Shown here: piece after piece, positions 34,184 to 47,128 of the stretch
Position numbering within the stretch: position 1 is the first letter of the stretch
How the letters are laid out: the number at the start of each line of letters is the position of its first letter
From: Annona cherimola
Taxonomy: Eukaryota > Streptophyta > Magnoliopsida > Magnoliales > Annonaceae
Direction of reading: 5' to 3'
Assembly: GCA_030490835.1 (NCBI GenBank)
Contig: CM059972.1
Span: 5,610,264 to 5,674,263 of the forward strand
DNA length: 64,000 bases
Position numbers and translations under genes: made by a program
The notes under the pieces: generated by a model
Databases searched by the model: none
Seen by the model: the letters and a program-made list of their open reading frames with translations, nothing else
Told to the model about the DNA's origin: nothing

Positions 34184-37100
34184 ATGGCAGAAGCAGCTTT
34201 GTCAGCCTTTGTACAGGTGGTTTTCGAAAAATCAACTTCTCCCATCCTAAGAGAGTGGGGGCTGTTGTGGGGCTTTCGCGATGATTTCGGAGACTTGAGA
34301 AGCACACTGTCAACGATATTGGGAGTGCTTGAGGATGCTGAGCGGCAGCAACTGACAAGTAGGGCAGTGCAAGATTGGCTCAGAAAGCTGAAATATGTAG
34401 CATACGATGCAGATGATGTCGTGGATCTATTCACAACAGAAGCTTTACGAAGAGATGTGGAGAGTCAAGGACGATTCACCAAAAAAGCTGCAAGACTTCT
34501 TTTCAGTTTCCAACCCACTTGTTTTCCGCTTGCGCATGGCACATAAGGTGAAGGAGATCAACAGGAGACTAGATGCAATTGCAGGGGAACGATCGAAATT
34601 CCACCTGAGTTTTAGTCAGAGGGAGCAGGCAGTAGAAACGAGCAGCAGTCGACCGCAGACTGATTCTTTGGTTATTGAGTCAGAGGTTTATGGGAGGGAA
34701 GAAGATAGAGAGAGAATGGTGGAACAAGTGCTTAATGCAAGAAACAGAGAAGAGGAACTTTACGTACTCCCTGTGGTGGGCATGGGTGGCTTGGGAAAGA
34801 CAACGCTGGCCCAGTTTGTGTATGATGACCCAAGGTTGGAAGGTCATTTCGATTCCAAAATTTGGGTCTATGTATCAACTGAATTTGATGTGTGGAGGAT
34901 ACTGAAAACAATGGTAGAGTCTGCCAGCAACGACAGGAGCGATTTCCAGGATGTGGATTTGCTGAACCGCCGCCTCCAAGAGACACTGAGAGGGAAGAGG
35001 TTTCTCCTTGTGTTGGACGACGTTTGGAATGAAGATCGTGAGAATTGGGAACATCTGAAAAAATTTCTGCGAGTAGGTGAGAGGGGTAGCATTGTCATGG
35101 TTACCACTCGCCGTGACAAAGTTGCTTCCATCATGGGTACTCTTCCCTCTTACCACCCGGCACGACTATCTGATGAAGACTGCTGGCTTCTATTTAAGCA
35201 GAGAGCTTTCGGTCATGGAGGTCAAGGCGAAGAAGATCCGAGGCTTGTTGAGATTGGGATTGAAATCGTGATGAAATGTGGAGGGATTCCTTTGGCAGCA
35301 AAAGCACTGGGTGGTTTGATGCGTTTCAAACGAGAGGAAAGGGAGTGGCAGATTGTTAAGGAGAGTGAAATATGGAATCTAACTGAGGAGAATAACATCT
35401 CACCGGCGCTCAGGTTAAGTTATCATCATCTTCCGTCGCATTTGAAGCAGTGTTTTGCCTATTGCTCCATCTTTCCAAAAAACCATATTTTTCCGAAAGT
35501 GGAACTCATCCTTGAATGGATAGCACACGGTTTCATTCAGCCTACCCCAGGCCCTGGTGATGGAAAGACAATGGAAGATATTGGTGAAGAGTACTTCAAT
35601 AATCTGTGCTGGAGGTCCTTTTTCCAGGTAGCAGGGAAATATTATTTTGGAGGTCTGAAAGAAATCAGGATGCATGATCTAATACACGATCTTGCACATT
35701 CCGTATCGGAAGGTGAATGTTCTGCTATCAGGACTGCTGACCGCACGATAAACATTCCCGATGGATGTCGTCATTTGTTTGTGGAGCCCATGAACAGTCT
35801 ACAAACAACCTCGAAAATAGTCTTAAGGGGAGCAAAGAATCTGAGAACACTGATTCTATTTCCACCTGCTGGCAGAATTACTTCGCATGATATCTCCACC
35901 CATTTATTACACCTGCGAGTCTTGAATGTTGTTGACATGCACCTCACTGTGGACACGCTCAACTCGATTAGTGGGTTGAAACAGCTACGATTGCTCGACC
36001 TCTCACGTTGTGATATGCGGCTCCTGCCAAACTCTATAACCAGCCTCTACAATTTGCAATTCTTGGTACTTGAAGAATGTGCTTCGCTTGAAAGTTTACC
36101 CAGGGGCATGAGGAAAATGTGTAATCTTAGGCATCTACGTATTTTCGGGTGTGATTCTCTAACTCACATTCCACCCAAGATTGGAGACCTAAAATTTCTT
36201 CTGACATTGGACACATTCATCGTCGATGAAGAAGACAGTGGATGTAACATAAGAGAACTGCAAGACCTAAAGCTTACAGGATATTTGGAGATTCAAAAGC
36301 TCGAGAATGTGAGGGGTGCAAGGAATGCCCGGGAAGCAAAATTGAGCGCCAAGGCAAACCTTGAGCGTTTACGTCTAATGTGGAGTCGTGATTTGGATCC
36401 TAGTTATTTGGGAGGACTAATGAGCGAGGAGCAGAATCAGACTCTGGAATGTCTTCAGCCGCACTCAAATCTGAGAATGTTGTCATTAGAAAATTATGGT
36501 GGTAGGAGAGTCGCACGCTGGATGAGTCACTGCTCTGTTTCCCTTCCAAATTTGGTTTATCTATATCTACTCAATTGTAGAATGTTGGAAGAGCTCCCGT
36601 CGCTCGGACAACTATGCTTCCTTGAGTATCTTCAGATAAGCGGACTGCAAGCTGTGGCATGCATTGGCAACGATTTCTATGGGGACCTGGGTTTTCCATT
36701 GCTGCAAACTCTGATTTTAAAAGACATGCCTAATTTAGAGGAGTGGTCTGGAGGAGGATCCAACGGCAGACAAGGACTTCCACGCCTTGCCTCTTTACTT
36801 GTGGGGGGATGCCCCAAGCTGAGAGCAATTCCTCACTTTCCTTCCCTTTCAAGGCTCGACATAGAAAATTTCGAGGAGGCAGAATGTCTACCAGGAGGTT
36901 TTTTTTCAACACGACACCCATGTCTCTACTCTTCATATCAGAGACTGCCCCAAGCTCGAGTCTCTACCAAAGGAGCTCCGAAAGCTTGCTGCTCTAGAGA
37001 ATCTACAAATAAAAGGTTGCGCTAAGCTAGAAACATTGCTGCCTGAAGAGTTACAGAACCACTCTCGTCTTACGCGCCTACATATTGAGGATTGTCGTGC

Positions 37101-37605
37101 TCTGACATCCCTGAGACTACGAGGCTTCACCTCTCTTTCACTGGTTTCCATCAAGGGATGTAAGAATCTGGCGAGGTTCGTTGGGGGAATACAGGACCTA
37201 TCTGCACTCGAATATTTGTTCATCGATGGATGTCGACAGCTGATTTCTTGGCCTGAGGGTATGGAACACCTTCAAGAATTTCTCATCATGAGATGTGCTA
37301 AGGTGGCATGTTTGCCAGCAGGACTAAAACAAGCCAAAGTGTTGCAACGACTGGAAATATCCGATCTCTCCAGCTTAGCAGCTTTGCCTGAGTGGATTGG
37401 GAATCTTTCGTCTCTCCGATATTTGTCCATCCGTAGTTGCCATAAATTGGTGTCTTTGCCTTCCGGATTGCAGCACCTAGCAAGTCTCGTAGAGCTCAAC
37501 ATTAGCGACTGTGGTGAATTAGAGAAGAGATGCGAGAAGGAGACTGGTGAGGATTGGGAGAAGATAGCTCATATCCCATACATACAAATTGGAGAGAATA
37601 GCTGA
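34184..37605 (+). CDS. CC-NB-LRR disease resistance protein (RGA-like), about 1,139 aa, with two single-base frame changes
   Basis: An intronless CNL-type gene. Three frames follow one another: coiled-coil N-terminus from 34184 (MAEAALSAFVQVVFEKS), the main frame to about 36899, and the last LRRs to the stop at 37605. Motifs in order: P-loop GMGGLGKTT (about 34780), kinase-2 LLVLDDVW, RNBS-B GSIVMVTTRR, GLPL-type CGGIPLAAKALGG, RNBS-D CFAYCSIFPK, MHDLIHDLAH (about 35670), then some 14 or more LRRs. Kinase-2 ends in W, as in non-TIR types. Frame moves by +1 in an A6 run (34481-34486) and again in a T8 run (36899-36906); allowing for both, the length is an exact multiple of three. NLRs of this class sense pathogen effectors in the cytosol or nucleus. 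Since all motifs are intact and both breaks are extra bases in homopolymers, assembly error is as likely as true pseudogenisation. Confidence 0.88.
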
Positions 37606-40020
37606 CATCGCGAATGTACAAATTGGAGAGGAGGGATGTGAGTGAAATTGCACACAGCAACAAAGCATATGGTAGATAGGCAAGATTAATTTCCCCCACA
37701 CGCTTATGGTAGATAGGTGGCTAAGTATGTTGTCTCTTTCCAACCATGCAGTGCACGAGTAGCTGTAGCATCCCAAGCGCTTTCTCCACAGATTGATTCT
37801 AGCCTCTATTGCATTTGCTCACCCCATATAAACCATAGTGTTACTGCTTTTTAATTGCTTCCTCCCTTTCTTAATTTCTTTCTAGAAGACAAGAAAAGTC
37901 CACAAGTATTAACTAAGAAATTCTTATCAAATTTGAGTACCTTGGGATTGACTTAGGTGGATGCCTGCAGTGTTGCACAGCCAAAAAGAGAATGTGCAAA
38001 ATATGTTTATTGGCAAATTTTTTCTCCATTTTCCAACAAATTTTAAATTTAAACTGCGCCAATTATAAGTCACAGCATCATATAATAATGAGGTATGGTT
38101 TAATGGTGGCGGCATATTGAAATACTTCACTGGTGTCACCTCATTTTTTACCCCTTTTGATAATCAAATCAAAATCTACTCTATCCATTATATTTGGAAT
38201 TATTTTTTTTTTACTAAAAAATCAAATTTCATGCAAATGAAAGATATCCGGGGTCCCTATCTAAGTATAAAAACACCGAAATAAAATTATTTGATTTATA
38301 TATCAATTCGAAAATTCTAAATTCAACCTCTTCAATATTATTCCTATGTGCCTGAATTGATCCGTAAAATATCATGACAATCTAACGCCTATATGAATAG
38401 ATCTGTCTTTCCATAGTCTGTAAATGTTATACACATTTTTAAGCGGGTGTGACCCGTCCAAGACTTTGATTGATGATTTTTGATACCATGATAAAAATAG
38501 AGTACTAAACAAAATAAGTAGATTGGATCGTGATATAATCATCAAATGGTCCCAAAATTGGACGACACTATTGAAATATTAAAACCAACCCTCTATAATG
38601 AATGCCTCATCTAATCTGTTGTAGGCATCATATAATGAAGTCGATGCATCGGCTGATCTTTTCATATTGCTGATCTACACGTGGAACAGACAATACCACC
38701 TTAGGTGATTAGTTCTCCACATGATTTTAAATCATCACGATCACATGGTTTTGAATTTCGAGAGATTGCTGCATTAATCATAATTGATTCATATTGAGAG
38801 TTCTTTTGATGTCCAGGTCTTGCAGGGAGTTGGAGCCCATGCTGGGACTCAAGAAAGTCTATTTTGGAGTAGTGTTTGACTAGATCCTGGTATAAGACTA
38901 TTTTTGATTTGGACATGTATTTCTTTATGTTTTGCAGTACAGACATAAATGCGTACATCGAAATTGGATGTATTTATATTTTGTATTTGGCACTGACTAC
39001 ATACCGTATAGGACGTTAGTATGATTAAGGTTGATGCACTGACGATTTGATGATTATGATGATGATAGTATGAAATTGATTATGGTCGTATGAAATTTTA
39101 ATTTTGCTTCCATTACTGCTTTTGTTGTTGTTAACATTATTAATATTATTTTACCCTTTTTAGTCCGAATGGTAGCTATCATTCCAGTCCATATTCAAAA
39201 TCCTAACCTCACACAATGTCAACCACTTGGCTATCCAAATACAGGTTTCTCCTTCTTGTTCTTTTCGCATCTTGATAGATTCGAAGAACTGACCAGCGAG
39301 CCAGGTTATAGGCTTGATATTACGTTGCCACTGCCTGTTAGGCAATAGCCAACAGGGCGCTACATTAATGTTCAGGCCTAGCACACAGGTGAAGCAGAGC
39401 TCAATCACGAGGATCTGCTCTAAAAATTTTCGTAACTGCTTTTCACAGCTTTTAACGGCGTTGAAAAATCATATTAATAAAAGGCAGCTGCTACCATGCA
39501 GTTTCATTTCTACAGACGCAAGAGCTATTACGAAGGAAAAGTCTGCAGCCGCGTCCTGATGAAACAGTCTGCATTGGACGATTCGGTCTTTATGGCTTAT
39601 GCCATGTAGACAAAAATGCCCCATCAAACTATTTATGGCGTTTTGAGAGGAAGCTGGCAGCTATGATAAAATCAGAAACCAAAAACCAACAACCAGATGG
39701 CGGTGAGTAATGACCAGAAGGGCAAGGGAGCATCCAATTGCTTTTGGAAAACAGCCCCAGTGCTAATCAAAAAATGAAAAGAATTTTTTTTTTTTTTTCC
39801 CTTTCTCTAGATGTAAGAGCCACAATATAAAGTGATATAGCATTGCGTGCAGATTCAAGTAACTAGTGGCACATCATACAGGCAGTCTTAGAAATCAACG
39901 CATCGACAAAACTAGGGACAAACGCCTGCAGGACTTTTAACAAAGAATAGATATCACAAATATTTGACAGAGCTGTATATTATGAAACATGACTTCTGCA
40001 TGTTTGATCTTTGGAGATGC
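37606..40020. other. NLR 3' flank and intergenic DNA
   Basis: Sequence to about 37800 is probably NLR 3' UTR. About 38140-38600 has degraded repeat sequence related to the MITE interior at 47905-48275 (ccattatatttggaatt ... aaatttcatgcaaatg). Nothing else is recognisable; short open frames at 38701-39559 have no domain. Confidence 0.4.
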
Positions 40021-40023
40021 CCT

Positions 40024-43000
40024 CTAACCGCGAATCGATGCTCTAGGAACAGGTGGCAAGCCTAATTCATCTTCTGGCTGCAAAAACACAGCAAGATATT
40101 AGTAAAAGACTCCCTTTGCAGGTTTCCCCTGTCCAAATTGCCACCTGATGCTAGTATTGGACAACTCTTTATTCCCAATCAAAGAAAACACTGACATAAC
40201 AATTCGTCAGGTTTAAAGCAGTCACTTGGAGTAGTAAGGCAACCAGTCCAGCCACCCACTACAGATCACAGGTAAGTAATATTCATAATATTGCATTTAT
40301 TGCATGGTATGAATCACCAAACAGAAACACAAAAACAGAAAAAAAAAAAAAAAAAAAAAAAAGACCAGTTGCTTGACAAAGCAGATTTGCAATTTGTATT
40401 AAGCCATCAGCTTTGGAAATCATTATAAAATGGAAGTATGGAACTGGATAATCCTAAAAGATTGTCATATAATTATTTGAACATATATCATCATACTCAA
40501 GAGCATTCCAAATCTAGAGAATTTGAGAATTTGCACACTAAAAATATGATCAACTTGGCGAGCCAGTTCCGAAGCAAGAATCAACGCCTCAATTACACAG
40601 TTGCCTGCCATTTCCCTAGTTTGAGCTGCCTGCTAGGGCCCTAACAAAATGCTAAACACCATGAGATTCATCAGATCAACATTGCATGTGGGTAAAATGC
40701 TGCCATCGGAATGATGAGCAAGCATAATTCTATAGAATTCCCAAGTTCAGATTCCAATTTTCTGATAATGGGGTGATTTGTTCAGTGATCTGGATCAATG
40801 CCTAATTAGGTCCATTCTGAGCAAAGCATGACAAACTAATTTGCAGGATTGCAGCTCAAATTATACAGTGACTAATCCATGATTTCTTCCAAAATGGGGT
40901 GCTGGAACTGAAACATGAGTTGTACTTTAACCCATAGGAAAACTGGAAGTTTCTGCGACTCCAAGTAACTCAGGGCAGCTAGAGTAGGCTATTGTTTGAG
41001 AATACGTCAAGATGACATTTTGAATATGACCATGGAAAACAAATTCACCCTGAGCATTTGACAATGTGGATATGATCATGGAAGAGAGATTTACCTGAGC
41101 ATCTTGTCTGTTGGGGGCAGCTGCATGCCCTGATGGTGCTGAAGGCAAATTGAGTTCTGCATCTAAATCTGGTTCTTTGTCAGGTTGAAGGTAAGCCGGC
41201 ATGCCCTCAGATTCTACCTCTGTTCCCATGTCCGCTTCCAAAGCATCAAGTTCTTTGAGAGAGAGCAAATAAAACATGAGACAGAAGACAAAAATGAAAG
41301 AGTGAGAAAAACAGGGATTTTCAACTGCAAAGAGTATGAGAAAGATTAAAGAGAAAAAATGGTATTTCCCCCATTTGCTGTATCTTATATTACCACCCAT
41401 AAGTTCTTCCTCATCGATGTCATCAGGCACGTTGTAACTTCTGCCAAGAGATTCTTGGATTTCATTGCTCACGTCCATCAGGTCCATCATCTCATCTTGC
41501 ATGTTCTACAAGAACAATCAAAACAAAACCTTTCAAATATCCTTTCAAAGCGCACGTCAATCAGATTCATGCCACTATTCCAAAGATTACACCCACAACA
41601 AAACCATAAAGGACTAAATGCACCCGAATGCACTTAGCTTTGGTACACCGGGGGTGCATTTAACCCATTTTTAAATTTTTTTAAATTTTTTTAAATTTTT
41701 TTAAATTTTTTTAAAATTACTGAAAATTCCACTGATTTAAAAAAAAATAAAAACCTCCAAAAATGGTAAAACTTGGTACACATGTTACATACACTTAAAT
41801 TAATAGTTGTATAAAAAAAATTAAAATTTTTTTTTTAATGGGTTAATGCACCCGAGTACATTGTATCCGTGCCCCAACAAAACAGATAGATCAACTAATT
41901 ATCTTACCTGTGAATGAGATGGTTCAAAGAATTACCAAATCCAACTTTTGAAAGCCCTCCTTGCCTGTGTCATACAACATCTAAAAACCCCTAATAATTC
42001 TATTGTTTCGGCATCCAAACAATTTTTTTTTCTTTACCAATTCCATAATTCTTCCTAAAAAGCTTGCCAAATCTATATTCTTCCTAAATAGCTCACCTAA
42101 TCTTATCTTTATCTGCCTTAAGGATTTTTTTTCTCTTTTTTTCTTTTTTAAGTCAGGCGTTCCTTGACTTCTGACTCCAATACAATCATTTTCCAAGTTG
42201 TTAAGTTGCATTTGGTGCGCTTGTGAGAAAAAATGATTCAAGATTTGAGGAATTCACTCCCTAATATTTCCAAAAGTTAAATAGAACAGATAATTTGACA
42301 AAAAGAGATTTTCTACCCTTCCTTAGGTTTAACAGCATATGGAGGATCCAGAAAGTTGATGTGAATCAATGAAATTGAAGGGATGTTCTATCAAATAGCC
42401 ATGAAAGGTAACCTGGACCCAAGAACTATGCTGCTTAGTAGTAGTCTTGACTATGGAAAGCTCCACAAGGGCAACGGGAATGACAAAAGCTCACCAAGTA
42501 GCAAGAACATTGCAGACCAATGATTTAGTGACTTCATTCATGATAAGATGGAACACCATAAAAGATGTGTCACCGCCAATGAGTAGCGAAAGCTTAGGTG
42601 ACAACCATAGGAGAGTTCTTTCTTACAGATTTGCCAAATTGATCTCATCACTGTTGTTTCTTAAAGGACAAAAAAAGATAGATGACCACCACAAGAAAAA
42701 TTCTTTCCAACGAAGTTAACAAAATTTATCTCATCTCACCCTTTCTTGAAGACTAAAAAAAGAGGACATATACTTAAGTAACAAGAAACAAACGCAGCAA
42801 TTCCAAACGGCATGATTTCTCAGCCAATAAAGGAGCCCCCTCAAGAGTTAACTTAAAAAAACCATAAAAGGACAATAGTTGCAACTTTTTTTATGAGAAT
42901 AGTTGCACCTGTTGGGTAGATACACTGCAAAAGTTACATTCCAACCAAAAGTACATGAAGAGACAGTCTAAAAGGCAACGAAATACAACATTGGGCAAGG

Positions 43001-46000
43001 ACAAGGATAAAGGGTTCCAATTAAAAACATATTCCATATAGACATGCAAATAACTCAAATTAAAAAGTGCAAAAAACTTGGATGAAAAAGTGCTACGTTT
43101 TTATTGTTTGCCTAATAAGGCAAAAATGTTAACATAATTTGTCCCCAAAAATGTCAGCAATTGAAACTCATATTACCTTTGTGCAAATTAACTCAATTAA
43201 CAAATACAAAAAATTTAAATTAAAAAGTGGTATATTTTTATTTTGTCCAATAAGGCAAAATTGCTAACCTAATTTGTCCCCAAGAATGTTTTAACCATGC
43301 AGACAAGTCTGCACCAACACTGACAGCAGCCGTTTGATAGATGTACCATGCCACTCTTTCAAAAACATAAAGAGAACAGACATGGAATATGACAAAACAG
43401 AAGGAAGACATACATCTATATCTTGAATCTTCACAGATTTCATCATCCCTTTCAACTCTTTATTTGCAGATTTCAAGGCTGTCATCTGAAATGCCAATTC
43501 AACAGTTAGATAAGCATCAGATCCCCGAAAGAATCTTATCAAGATGTTGTAATCACTTCATATATAGCATTTTTATCACCCCCAACAGCCAGAGATCATT
43601 GGCAAAAAAAATGTGATGAAATTCCTATAATATGAATTTTCACAAAATGGCATTGGAATAAATGTCTTGATTCCCGCCAACAATTTGGCGGTGACAAAAG
43701 CCACTTCCCACAAATGTGGAGACAACTCTTTTATCACCTAAGATATTGCCACATTCATTAGGATAAGTTTTGGCACATACTGTTTGTTGAGCATCCTTAA
43801 TTCCTTCAGATGCAAAGGCAACCTGGTCAAGGTTAAATGTCTGGTTGTAGAGCATATCACGTTGCCCTTCATACCTTACCAAAAGATACATGATAGTTAG
43901 AAGAAGCTAGAAAGCTGTAGACAATTTCAGCAATTAGCACAAAGAGAGATAAGTGATCTTTGGAAAGTTATTCACTTAAACAAGAAGCAGGCAGTAAAAT
44001 GAAGATGCTAGGGAAAACATGTGGATCACAAGTCCTATGGGTTCAGACAATCATCCAGTATGGTTCCATATCAATGCCACGAATGCACTTTCATTGAACC
44101 CACCTAATACCATTAATCCTTATTCTAGATCAAATAAGGTACTTTTTTCCGCTAGAGAAGGAAAACCATTTTTGATGTTTTCAAGCTACGTTTCATTTTT
44201 TTGTGATTTATCAGATGGGTAGGATTGTATCCACCAAAATTATTTTCACGCAAAAACAGATCAGAGTCAAATGAACCAGGTTTCCCAGCCAGCATAATTT
44301 GAGTCAGTGACTCAACAATTTTCATACTAAGCAAATGCTTGGTAATAGGTAAAAGGGGAAAATTTTTCACCCACATTTTTCATCCATTTCGATGTAACAT
44401 CTTCTTTTTTTTTAACATCCTTTTGATGTGATATCTTTTTTTTTAATGAAATTTTGATGAGATATCTTAACCACCTAACAAACCTGTTTTTCAATTATCA
44501 ACTATATTTTCAATCATTTTTTCACATTTCTCTATACGACTGCACTATGTATCTTATCCTTATTCATTTTCCTCCTAATGAATACCTCTATCACATCACA
44601 TCAGTCTTTTACTTTTTCAAAAATTTTCACTAAAAAATTTCCCCATTTTTTCCTCATCACTAAATGGACCCTAAAGAAATTTTCCATCAAAAAAGAATAA
44701 AAAACTACTTTCAGTTGATTCCCCTTAATCAACAAACTTAGGAACTGTCTTTAACTTTAATCAAAAAAAAAAAAAAAGGAACTGTCTTTAACCAACAAAA
44801 GCATTGTGGATCTAGAGATCTGTGATAATAGGCAACAACCGTCACCATCTTGTTAGATGTGTGGACTACAAGATTGCAGGTTATGCATGATTCTGGAAGC
44901 ACGACCAGTGCCCAAATGAGATAGGTTATAATTCATGGGTCACATGGCAGGACAATTTGAGCCAATGCACTTGTTTGGTGCCTAACTGATTGTACACTGG
45001 ATTTGCGACCTGAACAACGAGTGCAGGACAAAACAACCATGATGGATGTTCCCCAAAGTACAAAGAAAAGAGTTGGCAATATAGATTCTCAAGCTTGATC
45101 ACATTATTGTTCGACAACAGTCTTTTTTGACACAAGCAGAAGTGCAGAACAAGTAGTAGAATTTCCATCAAAAGGAACCTCTTTTGTAAATTATAGGCCT
45201 CCAAAAAAGGGAAGATCATGCCTCTAGCACTATAACCATTACAATGGACACTGGTGAAAAAGCCATCCAACAGACCTATCTGAATCAGATAGGTAAAACA
45301 AACAACAGAACAAGCAGGGAAAATCCTTCATTGCATGCTATAGTTTTCTACAATAACAATGAAAAACCTAAATATTCTTTAGATTTAGAAAACATTAAAA
45401 AAAAAATTCACTGCATTACCAATAAATCAATGGATCATTTAGCAAATGGTAACACAGAAAATGGTAGAAAAAGAAAAGCACTTACATTCGCTTTTGCTTC
45501 AGAACCCTCATAGCCCGAGCCTTCACAGCTTCTTGAGCAGGACCAGGTCGTGTCTTCTTTATCTGTTCTTTATATCTACTAAGCTCAGCATCAAGCTTTT
45601 TAATCTTGTCATCCACAGTGTCACCTCTTTTATTAATCTGAAAATGAGCTTACATGTTGTATTAGAGATGAATCAGAAAGAACATATAATGGCTTCAATA
45701 CACACCATGTAGCAAGAATTTCCATCCACAGTTTCACCTCTTTTATTGATCTTATATGCATTCATAGTTACAGTAGAGTTCCAACATATTTGACAGCCTA
45801 TTCTTGAGCAAATCCGATTCTCAGTCCTTTGTTATTTGATTTCAATTTATAACAGTCAAGCTTATTGAGTTTCAAGAGAGCCTTGGGCCAGTTCTTAGGA
45901 TCTATAGCTTCATAGTTCCAAACTAGTCTAGGATCTCAACCAGGCATTTCACATAAGTTGGTGACAACTTTTTTTTTTTTTTTTTTGGTATAAGAAGTTG

Positions 46001-46463
46001 GTGACAACTACTTAAGATGACATGAGATTTGGAATCTAACCACATATTAAATATGGTATGACCGTGTTTTGTATTTTCCATCAATCATCAAAACATAAAG
46101 GCTGCATAAATTTGAAGCACAAGAAAATGGCATTATAGTCAGCTATTCTACATCTCATGAACATACGTTATTCAGCATGTCCCCAGCAAGAAGCATATGT
46201 TGGCACTGAACTAAATCTCTAGCAATCGTGGGGTACTGAATTAAATCTCCAGCAAGCAGTCAATAAGTGTTCTAGGGATTTATCTCCAACAAGCAAGCAT
46301 ATGAGGGCACTCAACTAAATCTCCAGCAAGTAGCACATGTAGTTACTGAACTAGGATTCTTAATTTCTATTGCAGATAAGGTAAGCCCAGAGATGGTAAC
46401 TAGGAGCAATCAACTTTCCCATTTGATTTGACTCAATCAATGTGCATTTTGGGATTTTAAAAA

Positions 46464-46497
<34 letters not shown>

Positions 46498-47128
46498 ACA
46501 CAAATGGTGGTAGTAAAAGGCTAAAATCAAATCACTTTTGATCTCTGCATTTCACTGCTTTCAAAATTCCTTTTCACAGAATAATAACAATGAAATTGTT
46601 GAAACACAGCGTTGGAATTAAGAGTTCTCTCAATTTCCATGCTATCACTCAAAAAAAGAAATAATCTTTCAAACACCAAAGGGTTTACTCAGCCACACCA
46701 GATTTCCGTTTCCGCATTAAGCAACCCGGAATGGAGCGTTTTCTCCATTTTCACGGTCCCAGCCAAAAACGATCCAACCTTTTGAACATCGAAACGTTTA
46801 CTTGGTCAAACCCGATTTCTCAAAGTAACATGAAATTACGCCCCCTTTGAAGAATAATTAATTATCCACGAAGAAATTCTGCAACGTTTACAAGAACAAT
46901 AAATTGAGAAGCATCACAGTATTGGAAGCAGCGAACTGCCAAATCCGACAGACGCATAACCCGAACTCCGCGGATAGGCTGCAACACGAAAACTGACAAA
47001 TCGAAAATGCCCATTCACCATTCAAACGGGGTATTCAACGAGAGAAAAAGAAGAAATACCCGATCAGAGGCATCTTGTACGGATGGAGGAGGTTCTTTCT
47101 CTTTCTTGACACCAAAAACCCTCCTCAT
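40024..47128 (-). CDS. VPS60: ESCRT-III-associated Snf7 protein VPS60/CHMP5, 236 aa
   Basis: Seven exons on the minus strand: 47128-47060, 45637-45486, 43874-43781, 43485-43414, 41505-41394, 41252-41095 and 40077-40024, total 711 nt and in frame throughout. The protein starts MRRVFGVKKEKEPPPSVQDA. The basic helical Snf7 core follows (KIKKLDAELSRYKEQIKK, MYEGQRDMLYNQTFNLDQ, SANKELKGMMKSVKIQDID). Then come the acidic C-terminal helices (DEMMDLMDVSNEIQESLG, DIDEEELMGELDALEADM) and the end PEDELGLPPVPRASIRG. Length and motif order match VPS60/CHMP5, which binds LIP5 and regulates VPS4 in multivesicular-body sorting at endosomes; that role is taken from the family. Introns contain two A-tail micro-insertions and a foldback MITE. 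The first ATG lies just after a pyrimidine-rich leader. Confidence 0.95.
40339..40362. repeat. Poly-A tract
   Basis: About 23 consecutive A residues close to 3' of VPS60 exon 6/7 intron. No flanking duplication was seen. Confidence 0.8.
41612..41878. mobile_element. Foldback MITE in VPS60 intron 4
   Basis: The left tip contains AAATGCACCC and, about 25 bases on, GGGTGCATTT, which pair as a hairpin stem of 10 bp around a loop with TTAGCTT. The right tip carries AATGCACCCGAGTACATTG. Between them is an AT-rich body with a four-fold tandem 'aaatttttttt' run (41672-41716) and arms 'aaaatggtaaaacttggtacacatgtta' related to other members. The right tip is less complete. Confidence 0.6.
44460..44690. 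mobile_element. Tourist-like MITE, degraded, in VPS60 intron 2
   Basis: Body matches the family (CAATCATTTTTTCACATTT, CTATACGACTGC, ACATCACATCA...CTTTTACTTTTTCAAAAATTTT). Terminal repeats are eroded. Confidence 0.5.
44756..44776 (+). mobile_element. A-tail-only micro-retroposition
   Basis: TTTAATC plus about 14 A is flanked by the perfect 16-bp direct repeat AGGAACTGTCTTTAAC (44740-44755 and 44777-44792). The structure is that of a target-primed retroposon truncated to its tail. Confidence 0.7.
45970..45994 (-). mobile_element. Tail-only SINE micro-insertion
   Basis: On the minus strand: CTTATACC plus 17 A, flanked by the perfect 15-bp repeat AAGTTGGTGACAACT (45955-45969 and 45995-46009). 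TATACC before the A run resembles the 3' end of the SINE at 52074-52320 (ATATACCAATAAAAAAA). Confidence 0.72.
46471..46497. repeat. (ATA)n microsatellite
   Basis: About nine AAT/ATA units in VPS60 intron 1. A similar shorter run is at 30557-30580. Confidence 0.8.

Noticed and set aside
10868..38820. A shared 'gagttcttttgatg-ccaggtc' at about 10878 and 38798
   Set aside because: Similarity stops after about 20 bases on both sides, so it is too short to call a repeat.
40339..40362. Poly-A run as another tail-only retroposition
   Set aside because: No direct repeats flank it. The same applies to the A or T runs at 9298, 10340, 39786, 52441 and 52761.
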